Positions 23,011 to 34,446 of a stretch of DNA of 64,000 nt are shown here, one piece after another. This stretch comes from Siphonodentalium dalli (lineage: Eukaryota > Mollusca > Scaphopoda > Gadilida > Siphonodentaliidae), in assembly GCA_032622095.1 (NCBI GenBank), contig CP136061.1, forward strand, positions 17,362,991 to 17,426,990, given 5' to 3'. The first letter of the stretch is position 1; every line of letters begins with the position of its first letter. Position numbers and translations under genes: made by a program. The notes below the pieces were generated by a model. The model saw only the letters and a program-made list of their open reading frames with translations. It did not search any database and was not told the origin of the DNA.

Positions 23011-23879
23011 TTATTTGACATTCTTGTAATGAACACCTGGAATGTCTGTTTTCCAAACTTCACCAGATCGAATATAATCATCCTTCATCTCGATGGAGTC
23101 CACAGACCCATCACTGGGTCCCCTGGTCTCATGTATGGGGTCCATCGCTAAGTTAACGTGTCCTTCACTCACCGGAGCCGATGCTAAGTTAGAATTTGCG
23201 TCTATGGATTTCAAATAAGCCTCTCGTTCGGGCGTGTTCGGTTCATTTACTTCAATATAACTGTTGGGTGTGTCGTGTGGACGTGGGGGTGCTGGTCGTC
23301 CCGGTATATTCTGCATCGGTCGGTCTTTGACGCTCATTCTCGGTGGATTGGGCTCCAAATATCCGTCCTGAATGTGAGGTGCCGGTGCCATGGCAACATC
23401 TGACCGACGAGCTGTGGACATGCTCCTTTGTGGTTCAGAAAACACGGAGTTGGAACCGGATCCCGAATCAAAATAAGAATGGTCACTATCACATGAGTTA
23501 TCGGCCTTTTGGTATTCAAGAAGATGTGAAGGAATAGTGTTCATATCAACAGACATGTTAGCTCCACTGGGTCGTCTGACGGACCCGTCGCTAGGCAACT
23601 TAGATGACGACAGCGAGTTCGAGCGTGGTGCACTCGAAAGCGAGGCTGATCTGAACTTAGACAAACCGGCGTTAGCTTGCAAACTAACGGATGTCAGCGA
23701 TTTTCCTATGTTTCCTAAGAACGGTTTTGAAAATTTCTTTTCCTTCTTTGGAGAAGCATTGTTTTTATCTGGCACCGATTTCTTCATCTCCGATGGCGTT
23801 CGGGCAACATCGTAGTGATCTGTGGGTTCGACGCCGTAGAGAATCTTATACACTTCTTGTTTGCGAATTTTCTTTAATT
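23011..23879 (-). CDS. receptor exon 7: cytoplasmic tail
   Basis: Residues 1085-1373. The acceptor is TCTTCCAG before 23879, phase 1. After a basic juxtamembrane stretch (ELKKIRKQE) the tail is low-complexity, rich in Ser, Pro and Asn, with spaced tyrosines. YLEP (Y1258), YIEV (Y1292), YIRS (Y1353) and YKNV (Y1369) resemble SH2 sites; the last fits the Grb2 pYxN rule. GRPAPPRP at about 1278-1285 is a likely SH3 ligand. DSGSGS at about 1222-1227 fits the DSGxxS phosphodegron. No kinase or other enzyme domain is present, so signalling would depend on recruited kinases and adaptors. TAA is at 23013-23011. Confidence 0.88.
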
Positions 23880-24705
23880 CTGGAAGACAATTAATATTTC
23901 GTCATTTGCTTCACCCAATGTAAAGTGTGTACTATTAAATAAATGTTAGAATACTAGTAATATGTTCCAGTCAATAATTGCCACCCAGAGCAGACCATCT
24001 TGTTAGACCTAGAGGTTTCAAAACTAAGTTTAGATGTCTATGGCAATTTAGAGGGACACTAACCGTTACTCAATTAATTAATTTTACAATTAAATCACTT
24101 AGTTATTCATTGTATTATTAAACATATAAAACAGTGAACACAGTTAATGTGTGAGATTTAACCCTTTACCCAACAAACCGGCCAAAACAGGCCAAATAAA
24201 GCTTCAACAGCCTAAAATATCTTCGGTCTGTCTCAATAGAACCATACAAATATGGATATCATTGGAACCGGCTCCTTGACCACATTGTGATAGTTACAGT
24301 TAGCACTGTGCCAATGCATTCTCTTATATATGCGAGTCGACCATAGGTCGCCTCGCATATATAAGAGAATGCATTGGCCTAAAAAAAATCTTTTTTTAAC
24401 ACTTTTTACCATTTTTTCTTACATTCTTTAACAATTTTATAATTTTTAATGTGTTAAGCCAATGCATTCTCTTATATATGCGAGGCGACCTATGGTCGAC
24501 TCGCATATATAAGGGAATGCATTGGCACAGGGCCCTTCTGTTGGGTAAAGGGTTAAGATAGTGTCGGTTGGGAATCCACAACATATTATTTCCTTGGTCT
24601 TCGATGATTGGTTTTACAGTCGGTCAAAAGCTCTTCGGAGCTTGAATTCGTATAATATTTTACCTTTGACTTTTAAATAAAATTGATCTTATCTTAGAAG
24701 CTCAC
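23880..24705 (-). other. receptor intron 6
   Basis: 826 bases with a GTGAGC donor and TCTTCCAG acceptor. About half of it is the nested element at 24158-24556. Confidence 0.8.
24158..24556. mobile_element. TTAACCCTTTACCCAACA element with a nested palindromic MITE
   Basis: TTAACCCTTTACCCAACA at 24158-24175 and its complement ending at 24556 form inverted ends with TTAA. Inside, at 24305-24533, sits a complete family C MITE with a palindrome at each end. A younger element therefore appears to have inserted into an older one. Confidence 0.8.
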
Positions 24706-25021
24706 CTCGGAAGGATCTGTACAACATTAAGCCTAACAACGCCACAGCAATCACCAACAGACAGCAGACGACAGCCAGGGCGGCGACACCCGCCACATTA
24801 TCATTACAGCTTCCCGCCGATGGTATCCCTCCTGTCGCAGCTGTTGTCCCCCCTGTTACTGGCACCTCTGTCGAATTTCTAGGTTTAGAGCCACATATAG
24901 TGCATTGTGGGAGGCTGTAGCAGTCAGTTGATATGGTCTTGACTGTTTTGCCAAATGTGTCGTAAAACTCAATTTTGTCGAGATCCAGCGTTAGTTTATT
25001 CGCCTTGGTATACGTTCCTAT
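24706..25021 (-). CDS. receptor exon 6: membrane-proximal region and transmembrane helix
   Basis: Residues 980-1084. Starts IGTYTKANKLTLDLDKIEFY, the closing strand of the second flytrap domain. It then has a cysteine-containing stretch (CYSLPQCTIC), a Thr/Gly/Pro/Ser linker and one hydrophobic helix, AGVAALAVVCCLLVIAVALL and following residues (about 1055-1080), stopped by YRSFR. There is no long nine-cysteine domain of the metabotropic glutamate receptor type. Acceptor TTTCAG, donor GTGAGC, ending in phase 1. Confidence 0.88.
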
Positions 25022-25235
25022 CTGAAAGTGATAAACCCTTATTTATTTATGAATAAAACCGTAACCCATAACATGATTGGAACTACCTGAAATTTTAAGA
25101 AAAACCCTGTGCCAATGCATTCTCTTATACATGCGTGTCTCCCATAGTGATACATTGGCCTAACAATATTTATCTACGGGATTACTACATTAAAGATGGA
25201 TTATCTCTTTAAATACAAATTTGAAATAGTTGCTT

Positions 25236-26485
25236 GGGTATAAAATAATGAATATGAATTGAAGACCCCTGTCCAGAAATGCTTCTATCAATTAATATTA
25301 ATTTTATTTCGAATATTTTATTATGACATGAGCTGATTAAATGGGACACTTTAATGTTCTATTTTTAGAACAGAACATAAGGCGATACCATAATTATAGC
25401 GATAGAGATCATTATGGTGTTCCCAAAGCTACGTTCCGAACGTCAAATGCTCCATATTGACTGTGTGTTTTGTTTCATTCCATAGTTATAAGCGATAATG
25501 AGTCTAATTAACGTTCATTTATGATAAAATTACACAATAAAATTTCTGGTCTCTGTCAATAGTAACCATTATTGTTCGTTAGCTAAACCACACATTTTTA
25601 GACCAGAAAATATTAGAAATATAATCAATATTAATCGATAGAAGCTTTACTGGACAGGAGTCTTCAATTCATATCTAATATTTTATACCATGGTAACTAT
25701 ATAATATATGTTTACAAAGAGATAGACCATCTTTATACCCTGGTAACTATATAATACATGTTTACAAAGAGATAGACCATCTTTATACCCTGGTAACTAT
25801 ATAATACATGTTTACAAAGAGATAGACCATTTTTATACCCTGGTAACTATATAATACATGTGTACAAAGAGATATACCAGCTTTATACCCTGGTAACCAT
25901 ATAAAACATGTGTACAAAGAGATATACCATCTGTATATACTGGTAACTATATAACACATGTGTACAAAGAGATAGACAATCTTTATACCCTGGTAACTAT
26001 ATAACACATGTGTACACAGAGATAAACCATCTTTATACCCTGGTAACTATATAAAACATGTTTACAAAGAGATAGACCATCTTTATACCATGGTAACTAT
26101 ATAATACATGTTCACAAAGAGATAGACCATCTTTATACCCTGGTAACTATATAATACATGTTTACAAAGAGATAGACCATCTTTATACCCTGGTAAATAT
26201 ATAATACATGTTAACAAAGAGATAGACAATCTGTATACCCTGGTAACTATATAAAACATGTTTACAAAGAGATAGACCATCTTTATACCACGGTAACTAT
26301 ATAACACATGTTTACAAAGAGATAGACCATCTTTATACCCTGGTAACTATATAACACATGTTTACAAAGAGATAGACCATCTTTATACCCTGGTAACTAT
26401 ATAATACATGTTCACAAAGAGATAGACCATCTTTATACCCTGGTAACTATATAACACATGTTTACAAAGAGATAGACCATATTTA
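25236..26485. mobile_element. dispersed foldback element with internal minisatellite, copy 2
   Basis: The head (25236-25680) matches 3160-3590 and folds back: the block around ATTGAAGACCCCTGTCCAG pairs with the one around CTGGACAGGAGTCTTCAAT. About 16 copies of the 51-base unit follow (25685-26485; TACCCTGGTAACTATATAA here, TACCCCGGTAACTATATAA in copy 1). Consistent sequence differences between the two arrays show that each expanded or was homogenised locally. Confidence 0.8.
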
Positions 26486-26632
26486 AGGTCCTCTCATTCA
26501 TGATCAATGGGGCTTAGTAATCTTGCTCTAAGAAATATTACTCATATTATGCGGTGTGTTTCATATGAGTGATCCGACTCATGAGCTACCGGATTTGCAT
26601 ACCCAACATGTTTGTTAGTTTGTCGACTCACG

Positions 26633-27032
26633 AGCCCATCAGGTGTGCGGGGTGCGTGAGCCAGATTGCTCAGGTGTGCGGGTGCGTGAGTCAGATTGCT
26701 CAGGTGTCCGGGGTGCGTGAGCCAGATTGCTCAGGTGTGCGGGGTGCGTGAGCCAGATTACTCAGGTATGCGGGGTGCGTGAATCAGATTGCTCAGGTGT
26801 GCGGGGTGCGTGACACAGATTGCTCAAGTGTGCGAGGTGCGTGAGCCAGATTGCTCAGGTGTGCGGGGTACGTGAGCCAGATTACTCAGGTGTGCGGGAG
26901 TCAGATTGCTCAGGTGAGCAGGGTGCGTGAGTCATATTGCTCAGGTGTGCGGGGTGCGTGGGTCAGATTGCTCAGGTGAGCGGGGTGCGTGAGTCAGATT
27001 GATCAGGTGTGCGGGGTGCGTGAGCCAGATTC
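26633..27032. repeat. 32-base minisatellite, about 13 copies
   Basis: Units of GTGCGTGAGCCAGATTGCTC plus AGGTGTGCGGG with scattered variants. Decayed AGATTGCTCAA copies continue to about 27530. Confidence 0.88.
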
Positions 27033-28208
27033 AACAGCAGAGAGTGATGAAACGTGTGCTAATTTTATCTTCTGCGAGTCAGTCCAACCAAATTATGCTT
27101 CTGTGTAGTGTGACTGACATAATGGTCGCTCAGACGCTCGCCGAATAATATGTACCTGGAGATCTCATTATTGAAATTTAACAGCGTCATCTTTTTGACG
27201 TGAGGTCTGCTGACTTGAAGACATCGTACCACGAGATAGCGGCAATTAAATAACTAACAGAGGCATAAATGTGCACATGACAAGTAACTTTACTCTATTC
27301 TAAACGAACAGTTCTGGTCTGAAATTCAAAACTGCCAGTGCCAGGTTGGTGCTAGCTAACTGTGGTAGACGTACATGTAGGTCATGTGGTAAACGTAGGT
27401 CACGTGGTACACGTATGTCACGTGGTAGGGCAGATAACTAATCCAGATTGATCGCTCAAGTCGGCGGAATACCTGACCCACGAGCAATATTGCTTGAGAG
27501 TCTGCTTGCTAATCTCAATTGCTCAAGTGTGCGATGGCCTTTAGTTCAATTAATGATGCATTGTGGCTTCGTTGTGTATTGTGACAAATACATGCAGTCT
27601 GACTGATATTACTATTTGTCTCCACCCACAGGGATGTGCAACATATCAAAATGCGAGAAGTCAACAAGTCCTGCAAAAACAGGGACAGGGGGTTTGGGGG
27701 ATGTTTACCACCCACAACTTTGGTCAAAACTTTCAAGAGTTGGAAATTTTTACACCACATATATGTTGTAATTGTTTCCATTGCTTGTTATTCCAACCAG
27801 TAATTATTTATACAAACAGTAGCATATTGTTCTAAAATTGGGTCTTAAATGGCCATCAGCTGGAAATTTTTCCAACCTTTGAGGGTGTTAGGTTGAATTA
27901 TTTCCAACAACTGGAAAAAGCTGGAAGTACATGTTGGAAAGATCCAACCCAATGGGAGGGGGGGGGGGGGTGCAAATGGACTTTTGCCAACATGGTTTAA
28001 AGTGGGGCTGCAGTTAGGCATTTCAAGGTGTACAGCCCCAAAAGATGAGCATCCACTCCACCTGAATGCGTTCAATGTCAAAATGAGATGCATCATGTGG
28101 ACTTCCAAACAGTCAATACAGTTTTGTTTATATTCATAACAGTTATGCCATAGTTAGTGCTGTCTATCTACACCATGATTTTGTGATCAGGTCAGATTGG
28201 AAACTCAC

Positions 28209-29672
28209 CTTGACATATTTGAAGCTCAAGTCACTTTGCCGCTGGATATTATAGATATTAAATCCTATGTTACCGTTGCCATCTGCATCATAAACGCTGA
28301 ATGTATCACCTTGAGCGTTGGTTAGTGTCTCTTCCTTAGCTATTCTAGTTATGGTTTCCGCATTGTCGCGAATTCGCTCTGAGCATTGACTGTCATAGTT
28401 CCCGTTGCATAGAACGCTTATCTTATCCATCAACACGGCGGCTAAAGAGTTAACACAATAGCTCACATGAACTATCCTCTGGTCATCGTCGAGGCCATTC
28501 AGGACATTCCTGTCGAAAGTGTCCGGGCATTCCGCAGAGTAAACATTTTCGAAGCTTCCGGGGAGGTTGCATTTGTATGTGTCCATTGTATACCTCCGTA
28601 ACCACGGATTGGATGAATAATCAGAATTAGAAATGGACTGGTACAGAAAATCGGTGAAAGCGTTGTCCAGTCTGTATGTGGCATCAACTTCCAAGCTTAT
28701 GGATCCCCTGGCCGAGTTTCCGTTAACTCCCGCGATGATATCCCTGTTTGTCCCCCATGTCTCGCTCGCAATGAACACGATATCAGTTCTCTCCTGCACT
28801 CTTAGTTCTCGTACAAGGTCCAGAGCCAAGGTGTCAATACCGAAAAGTATGACAACGTTCAAAGAGTATCTCGTCAGAGTATCTATAATACTTCTCATGT
28901 CACCAGAAGTGTACACGTTTGGTACCTTTATCGGACTGAAGACACAAATTCCTTCCAATTCAGCTTGCTCCTTGAACTGCATAATGCCATTCCATCCATA
29001 GTTACTGTCGATATAAATGGCGCCGACATAGAACACATTGAGGTCACGTAAAACATGCACCATTGCTGCAGCTTGTAAAGTGTCACTGGGAACGGTTCTC
29101 AAGAAATACGGGTACTTGTGTTTATTATCAAGGTCGGGAGATGAAGCGGCGAAGCTGACAACAGGAATCCTCAATTTGTTGGCGATTTCAGCTGTGATCA
29201 TGGATGTCCCGCTAGATGGCGTTCCAACGACTGCTACTATCTGTGCAGGGTCGATAACTCTACCACTGTACGGGTCTTTAATTTTGTATGAACCAGTGAA
29301 AATTCGTGTCAGAACTTCGCTTGTTCTGAGGGGATTATAACAGTCATCAATAGCTATAGCGCCAAATGTAAATCCGTGCTTAGAATTGAATGAAGAGATC
29401 GAACTCAGGAAGGAAAATACAGACGATATGGAACTCGTTTCACTTCTGACGTCACCACACGTGAATCCGGGTCCCTGGGCGTGAACAGAGAACACTCCGA
29501 GGATATAGAAGTCGCCGCCTGGTAGGAAGGCATACGAGATTCCTTGTTGTGATAAACAGCTGGCGCACGTTCCTCCGCACACAGACGTTCCCATAGTAAC
29601 ACCACGTGGGGAGAGAATCTGCTCGATGATTGCTGTTTCTAGTGACAGTTGGTCTTTGTTATAAGAGCCAAC
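28209..29672 (-). CDS. receptor exon 5: second Venus-flytrap domain (single exon)
   Basis: Residues 492-979, 1464 bases, both ends in phase 0. It begins VGSYNKDQLSLET (the last strand of domain 1), then carries a whole PBP type I domain: HGFTFGAIAIDDCYNP, VAVVGTPSSGTSM, IPVVSFAASSPDL, YFLRTVPSDTLQAAAM, VGAIYIDSNYGWNG, VVILFGIDTLA and VFIASETWGTNRDI. In glutamate-type class C receptors the amino-acid pocket uses Ser, Ser/Thr, Asp and Tyr at positions that here align with TPSSGTS, AASS, PSD and SNYG, so all four are kept or conservatively changed. A small amino-acid-like ligand is plausible but not shown. The open frame runs on to 29798 in the intron, but the CCTACAG acceptor at 29673 and phase agreement set the start. 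Confidence 0.88.
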
Positions 29673-31998
29673 CTGTAGGATAATATAGCATATTAATAAT
29701 ATTAATGATAACAAGTAATCAACACATAATACAAGCGGTATACAATTACATATTAGTGAGCACAATGAATGGAATCTAAAGTAAATGATTCCCTTCACAT
29801 TGAGTTTGATTATTCAAATTCTGAAATCACACAAACAATAAAACCTTTTTGTGATTGTGTGTCGTGATTGTATTGTCCCAGTGTCGCTTTAACAATGACA
29901 CCTTTGAAGTCACAAGACATAACACATTTTTGTGATAGTGTGTGGAAGCCTAGACATAAGACCTAAGTCACATAGTCACGACTCATTATAAAGATCGTTT
30001 ACATTTAATTCGCATGGAACCCAATAGATGTTAGTGCTTTATATATCATGCATAAGTACATATATCGTATTTGCGCGAAATTAACTTAATTTTTACTGAC
30101 TGATATGGGTGGGACAACACCAGTACAATTTGGAAAATGAAATTAATACATAAACATATAAATGCATGTACCTTTAATTCAGGAACGATATATGGAAAAC
30201 TCGGTACCCAATATACGGAAGGACATGGGGCTTTCTTGCTTATTTTAATTCAACTGTCTGTTTCTGAAACTGCCTATACAGCAGTGTGCTCTGTCTATAA
30301 TTAGCTTATGCCTGCTTCCGGTGGGCAAGACAGGGTACCTCTTGTCGTGGACTCAATAAACATTGGACACCCCCTGTTTACTCACACACATGTTCATGAG
30401 TCACACAAAGCTTCATATTAGTGAGCATAATGAATGAAATATAAATGATTCAGCACATAATGCAACTTCATTTCGGTGGTTCAGAATTAACGCCACCAGT
30501 CAATAAAACGGAACTAAATGATTCATTTCGGTGGTTCAGAATTAACGCCACCAGTCAATAAAACGGAACTAAATGATTCATTTCGGTGGTTCAGAATTAA
30601 CGCCACCAGTCAATAAAACGGAACTAAATTATTCATTTTGGTGGTTCAGAATTAACGCCACCAGTCAATAAAACGGAACTAAATTATTCATTTCGATGGT
30701 TCAGAATTAACGCCACTAGTCAATAAAACGGAACTAAATGATTCATTTCGGTGGTTCAGAATTAACGCCACCAGTCAATGAACCTGAACCAAATGATTCA
30801 TTTCGGTGGTTCAGAATTAACGCCACCAGTCAATAAAACGGAACTAAATTATTCATTTCGGTGGTTCAGAATTAACGCCACCAGTCAATGAACCTGCACC
30901 AAATGATTCATTTCGGTGGTTCAGAATTAACGCCACCAGTCAATCAAACGGAACTAAATGATTCATTTCGGTGGTTCAGAATTAACACCACCAGTCAATA
31001 AAACGGAACTAAATTATTCATTTCGATGGTTCAGAATTAACGCCACCAATCAATGAACCTGAACCAAATGATTCATTTCGGTGGTTCAGAATTAACGCCA
31101 CCAGTCAATAAAACGGAACTAAATTATTCATTTCGGTGGTTCAGAATTAACACCACCAGTCAATAAAACGGAACTAAATGATTCATTTCGGTGGTTCAGA
31201 ATTAACGCCACCAGTCAATAAAACGGAACTAAATTATTCATTTCGGTGGTTCAGAATTAACACCACCAGTCAATAAAACGGAACTAAATGATTCATTTCG
31301 GTGGTTCAGAATTAACGCCACCAGTCAATGAACCTGAACCAAATTATTCATTTCGGTGGTTCAGAATTAACACCACCAGTCAATAAAACGGAACTAAATG
31401 ATTCATTTCGGTGGTTCAGAATTAACGCCACCAGTCAATAAAACGGAACTAAATTATTCATTTCGGTGGTTCAGAATTAACGCCACCAGTCAATAAACCT
31501 GAACTAAATGATTCATTTCGATGGTTCAGAATTAACGCCACCAGTCAATAAAACGGAACTAAATGATTCATTTCCATAATTTCAATTGAAAGACATTGAG
31601 CTTGAATATTCAAATTCAAATGTGTTTATTAGACAAACTTTGGATATATTGGGTCCACGTCACACAATATTGGAAATAGATGCAGAATAAAATAGAGTTT
31701 TTACAAATTGATTTTTTGTACGGTTAATAGATTACTTAAATACGTAAATTAAGTGATTGTGTCGAAATACCTTGTTTTTACACGAATTGGGGGCGTTATG
31801 ATGAAACCTCATCATTTTGTGTCCAGTTATTTTTCACGATGATACCCCTTGGTATTCGAGAAACATAAACAGAAGTTCATATCGTTGGGGTAGTTAGCAT
31901 GCGTACATGAGCACTACTTTCTGGTTGACTGACTGATTGGTTAGGGTTTAATATTGTTTTAGCAGCTGGGTCATATCAATACAAGAACGTTAACGTAC
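29673..31998 (-). other. receptor intron 4
   Basis: 2.3 kb. Almost half is the 55-base array at 30466-31571. The rest is AT-rich with nothing recognised. A tandem TTCATATTAGTGAGCATAAT-like fragment at about 30412-30435 repeats sequence found near 29750. Confidence 0.8.
30466..31571. repeat. 55-base minisatellite, about 20 copies
   Basis: Units start TTCATTTCGGTGGTTCAGAA and end GGAACTAAATGA. GGTGG and CCACC inside each unit can pair as a small hairpin. Variant blocks (CAATAAAACGGAACT versus CAATGAACCTGAACC; G versus T in AAATGATT/AAATTATT) are interspersed rather than grouped. Confidence 0.93.
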
Positions 31999-32913
31999 CT
32001 TGTGGTCAGTCCCATCGACGAGGAGGTTTATATTATACATAAACTGGGTTCCGATCTCAACATTTCCATGTTCGTCGGAATACATAGTTCTCGATCGGTT
32101 CACTTCCTGTGGCAATCTATCAGTAGGTATCTGCGAATAATCCAGCGTCTTATTACGATATGCCTGAATGAGCCCACCTCCGGAAATGACGTCACGCAAT
32201 GCAGAACAAATTCCTTGACTTTGTCCGCAGTGTGTTTGATGCAGATGTTGGAGTGTAGATGCTTCCAGATAGATAGCGTCTATCGCAGTGTGCAGATATT
32301 CGTGCTGTCTATATTTCAAGTTTAGATTGCTGGTCGAAAGTGCGCACGTGCGCTGATCCATCACGCATGCGTACAATTCTTCCATGTATTCCTTCGTGTA
32401 TGGCGGAAACAGATCTGTCATTGTTGCTCCAGCTATTCTAAGTTTGTTTATGAAGTAATCTTTAAACTCTTGAAATGTATATGACGAAGGTGAAACGTAA
32501 TACATAACAGGTTTCTTTCCACTGACCGCATCGCGCACATCCGGCGAATCACCGACTGCCTCCGACATGATCCACGTGATCTTATCGAACGCTGCGAGTG
32601 CCCGTCCATCTTGATATAAAGTTTTTAGCATCAATGCAGCTGGCGCAGGTTGGCCGAAATATATAATTCCAAACTGTCCGTCCTGCGCTTCGTCCAGTGC
32701 GGAGTTTGAAGCTCCGAGTGAGAAAAATATGTCCGAGAAAATGTCGTCTGCTGCCATTGCATCATGGGCGATTTTGTGCACAATTCGGATACATATTCCA
32801 TGGTTCTCTGCCAGTTCCTTGAATGCCGAATATCCATGGCGACCGTAGCTATCGTCTGTGTATATTACTCCAACGAAGCTCCACTTAAAGGTCTTAGCCA
32901 ATTCGAACAGAGC
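31999..32913 (-). CDS. receptor exon 4: main part of the first Venus-flytrap domain
   Basis: Residues 187-491, 915 bases, phase 0 at both ends. Opens ALFELAKTFKWSFVGVIYTD and DSYG, the strand-loop region of PBP type I domains. It continues through GIIYFGQPAPAALML, ITWIMSEAVGDSPDV, KPVMYYVSPSSYTFQEF, CVMDQRTC, HTAIDAIYLEA and ends FMYNINLLVDGTDHK. Tyr in DSYG is at the position of the ligand-contacting Tyr of glutamate-type receptors. Acceptor TTTTAG, donor GTACGT. Confidence 0.88.
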
Positions 32914-32973
32914 CTAAAATTAAAGAAATGATACACTTTCCTTCATCTGGGATAATAAAGAAATAAATATACT

Positions 32974-33080
32974 TTGCATCGGCTTGTATAGTCGAACTTG
33001 ACCACAAACTGATTGCATAACGACGCGAAGGTTTCAGTTTCTGCGGTCAAATTCGACTATACATGTACACGCCGATGAGC
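32974..33080. repeat. hairpin in intron 3
   Basis: Arms around CGGCTTGTATAGTCGAA (about 32980-33000) and TTCGACTATACATG (about 33052-33066) are complementary, with a middle of about 45 bases. Confidence 0.65.
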
Positions 33081-33689
33081 AGTGTATTGATTTATTTTGT
33101 GATTCGACTGTCGAAATTGTATTGACAGACGTACATATTTTGGTTTAAAAAACCCCGCTATAATAGCCCAGTTTTGATATGCGTCGTATGATTTCCCACC
33201 AAACATTTCTCCTCTTCGAACTCTAACACCAACACGTCTCTATTGAGCGGCAACTCCATTTCCTTACCTATTTGGACAAATATTGCAGGTAAGACTTATT
33301 TTTGTTTTATCTTATAATATAGCAATCGGTATTATCATGTAGCCATTCTATCTCTCTTTCTTCACTCTGGTATGATATTAACCAATCATTGTTCATTCCC
33401 TTCAGCAAGTGAGCAGCTACCTCAACAACTGGGGGAACACCGAATGTCGTTTGGGTCGCCAAAACGAAATGGTCGGTCATAGCGACTTTGACGATATCTG
33501 AATTTTGCTTATCTGAAAAGTGAAGCAACATCGTGTTCTTTATCATGCGGTATACTGGGATTAACCCTAGCTAATCTGAATGCATTGGACTGATCTATTA
33601 TTCATTTTGAGGAATGCTAAAGGTAATAGCAAACTACAGCCAGACGAAATGATACTACAAATGCAGAAGTATTCATATTCATTGGTGGG

Positions 33690-33840
33690 GCATGTTCAGA
33701 TAGTAAGTTCAACAAACGTGATAGTTTAACTTATTATCTGAACATTTCCTAAGGGAACTACTCGTCAATGATACTTTAGTATATAAATGGTGAAACTGAA
33801 AGCAGTTATTCGCCAATGAGTATTTAGTATAGAAAGGATT
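33690..33840. mobile_element. fragment of the TTAA/CCCTTT foldback family
   Basis: GGGAACTACTCGTCAATGA, GTATATAAATGG and ATGAGTATTTAGTATAGAAA match the ends of 18785-19787. Confidence 0.65.
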
Positions 33841-33923
33841 AATGCAATATATTCGGATAATTGATGCGCAATAAGTGTTTTGCTATAAAATAAGATATGT
33901 CGATTCTTTGAGTAGACGCTAAC

Positions 33924-34090
33924 CTTGACTTGTTCGACATCCGACGGCACCAAAGGGACGTAATTTGGATAAGTCGTCTGGTTCCTGAGTGTGGGTATCG
34001 TAGCGGAGAATCCAATCAGCGGCACCGAGGTTCCTGTTAGAGTAGCGGCCACCGTGGTAGTGGTCTGACTCACTGTCGTTCCGAAAACCC
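33924..34090 (-). CDS. receptor exon 3: first Venus-flytrap domain, second segment
   Basis: Residues 131-186. It encodes VFGTTVSQTTTTVAATLTG and onward to IGFSATIPTL and PLVPSDVEQVK, the SATS-like and PSD motifs typical of class C receptor ligand domains. Enters in phase 1 and ends in phase 0 at CAAG/GTTAGC. The first 27 or so bases of this exon, with the acceptor before them, are copied many times in the adjoining intron. Confidence 0.88.
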
Positions 34091-34446
34091 CTAAAATAAA
34101 TCAAAAGTTAAACTGTCCTATAAAGGGGGATAACTACGCTAAAATAGTCTGATCAATCTATTATTAGCTATCTGATTCACTGCCATTCCGAACACCCCTG
34201 AAATAAATCAGAAGTTAAACTGTCCCATAAAGGGCGATAACTACGCTAAAATAGTCTGATCAATCTATTATGGGCTATCTGACTCACTGCCGTGCCGAAC
34301 ACCCCTGAAATAAATCAAAAGTTACTCTGTCCCATAAAGGGCAATATCTACGCTAAAATCTAAAATGGTCTGATCAATCTATTATGAGCTATCTGACTTA
34401 CTGCTGTCCCGAACACCCTGAAATAATCCAGAAGTTACACTATCCC
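34091..34446 (-). repeat. splice-acceptor minisatellite, exon-proximal block
   Basis: Three copies of a unit of about 107 bases adjoin exon 3. Each contains TTATTTCAG-type acceptor sequence followed by GGGTGTTCGGAA, the start of exon 3. Possible exon starts are at 34197, 34304 and 34417; the real one is 34090. The first two are exactly 107 bases apart. Confidence 0.88.

Larger units (their letters stand above)
25022..28208 (-). other. receptor intron 5
   Basis: 3.2 kb holding a broken family C hairpin (about 25108-25165), the foldback/minisatellite element (25236-26485) and a 32-base array (26633-27032). Unassigned sequence follows, including a C/T repeat GTCACGTGGTA (about 27370-27430), repeated TGGAAATTTTT/CCAAC motifs (27735-27950) and a G run at 27958-27970. 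Confidence 0.8.
32914..33923 (-). other. receptor intron 3
   Basis: 1010 bases with a GTTAGC donor and TTTTAG acceptor. It contains a hairpin (about 32974-33080) and a fragment of the TTAA/CCCTTT foldback family (about 33690-33840). Confidence 0.8.

Noticed and set aside
27563-27835. 90-codon plus-strand frame in intron 5
   Set aside because: No family features, an overlapping frame of the same size on the other strand, and repeated TGGAAATTTTT motifs suggest repeat-derived sequence.
29673-29798. Upstream extension of the exon 5 frame with a hydrophobic start
   Set aside because: It looks like a signal peptide (leucine-rich), but a good CCTACAG acceptor at 29673 and phase 0 agreement with exon 4 place it in the intron. 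A separate promoter there cannot be fully excluded.
33307-33546. 79-codon minus-strand frame inside intron 3, considered as an extra receptor exon
   Set aside because: Exons 3 and 4 already join in phase 0 with continuous domain homology. I found no in-frame acceptor-donor pair around it, and the sequence does not fit the flytrap fold at that point.
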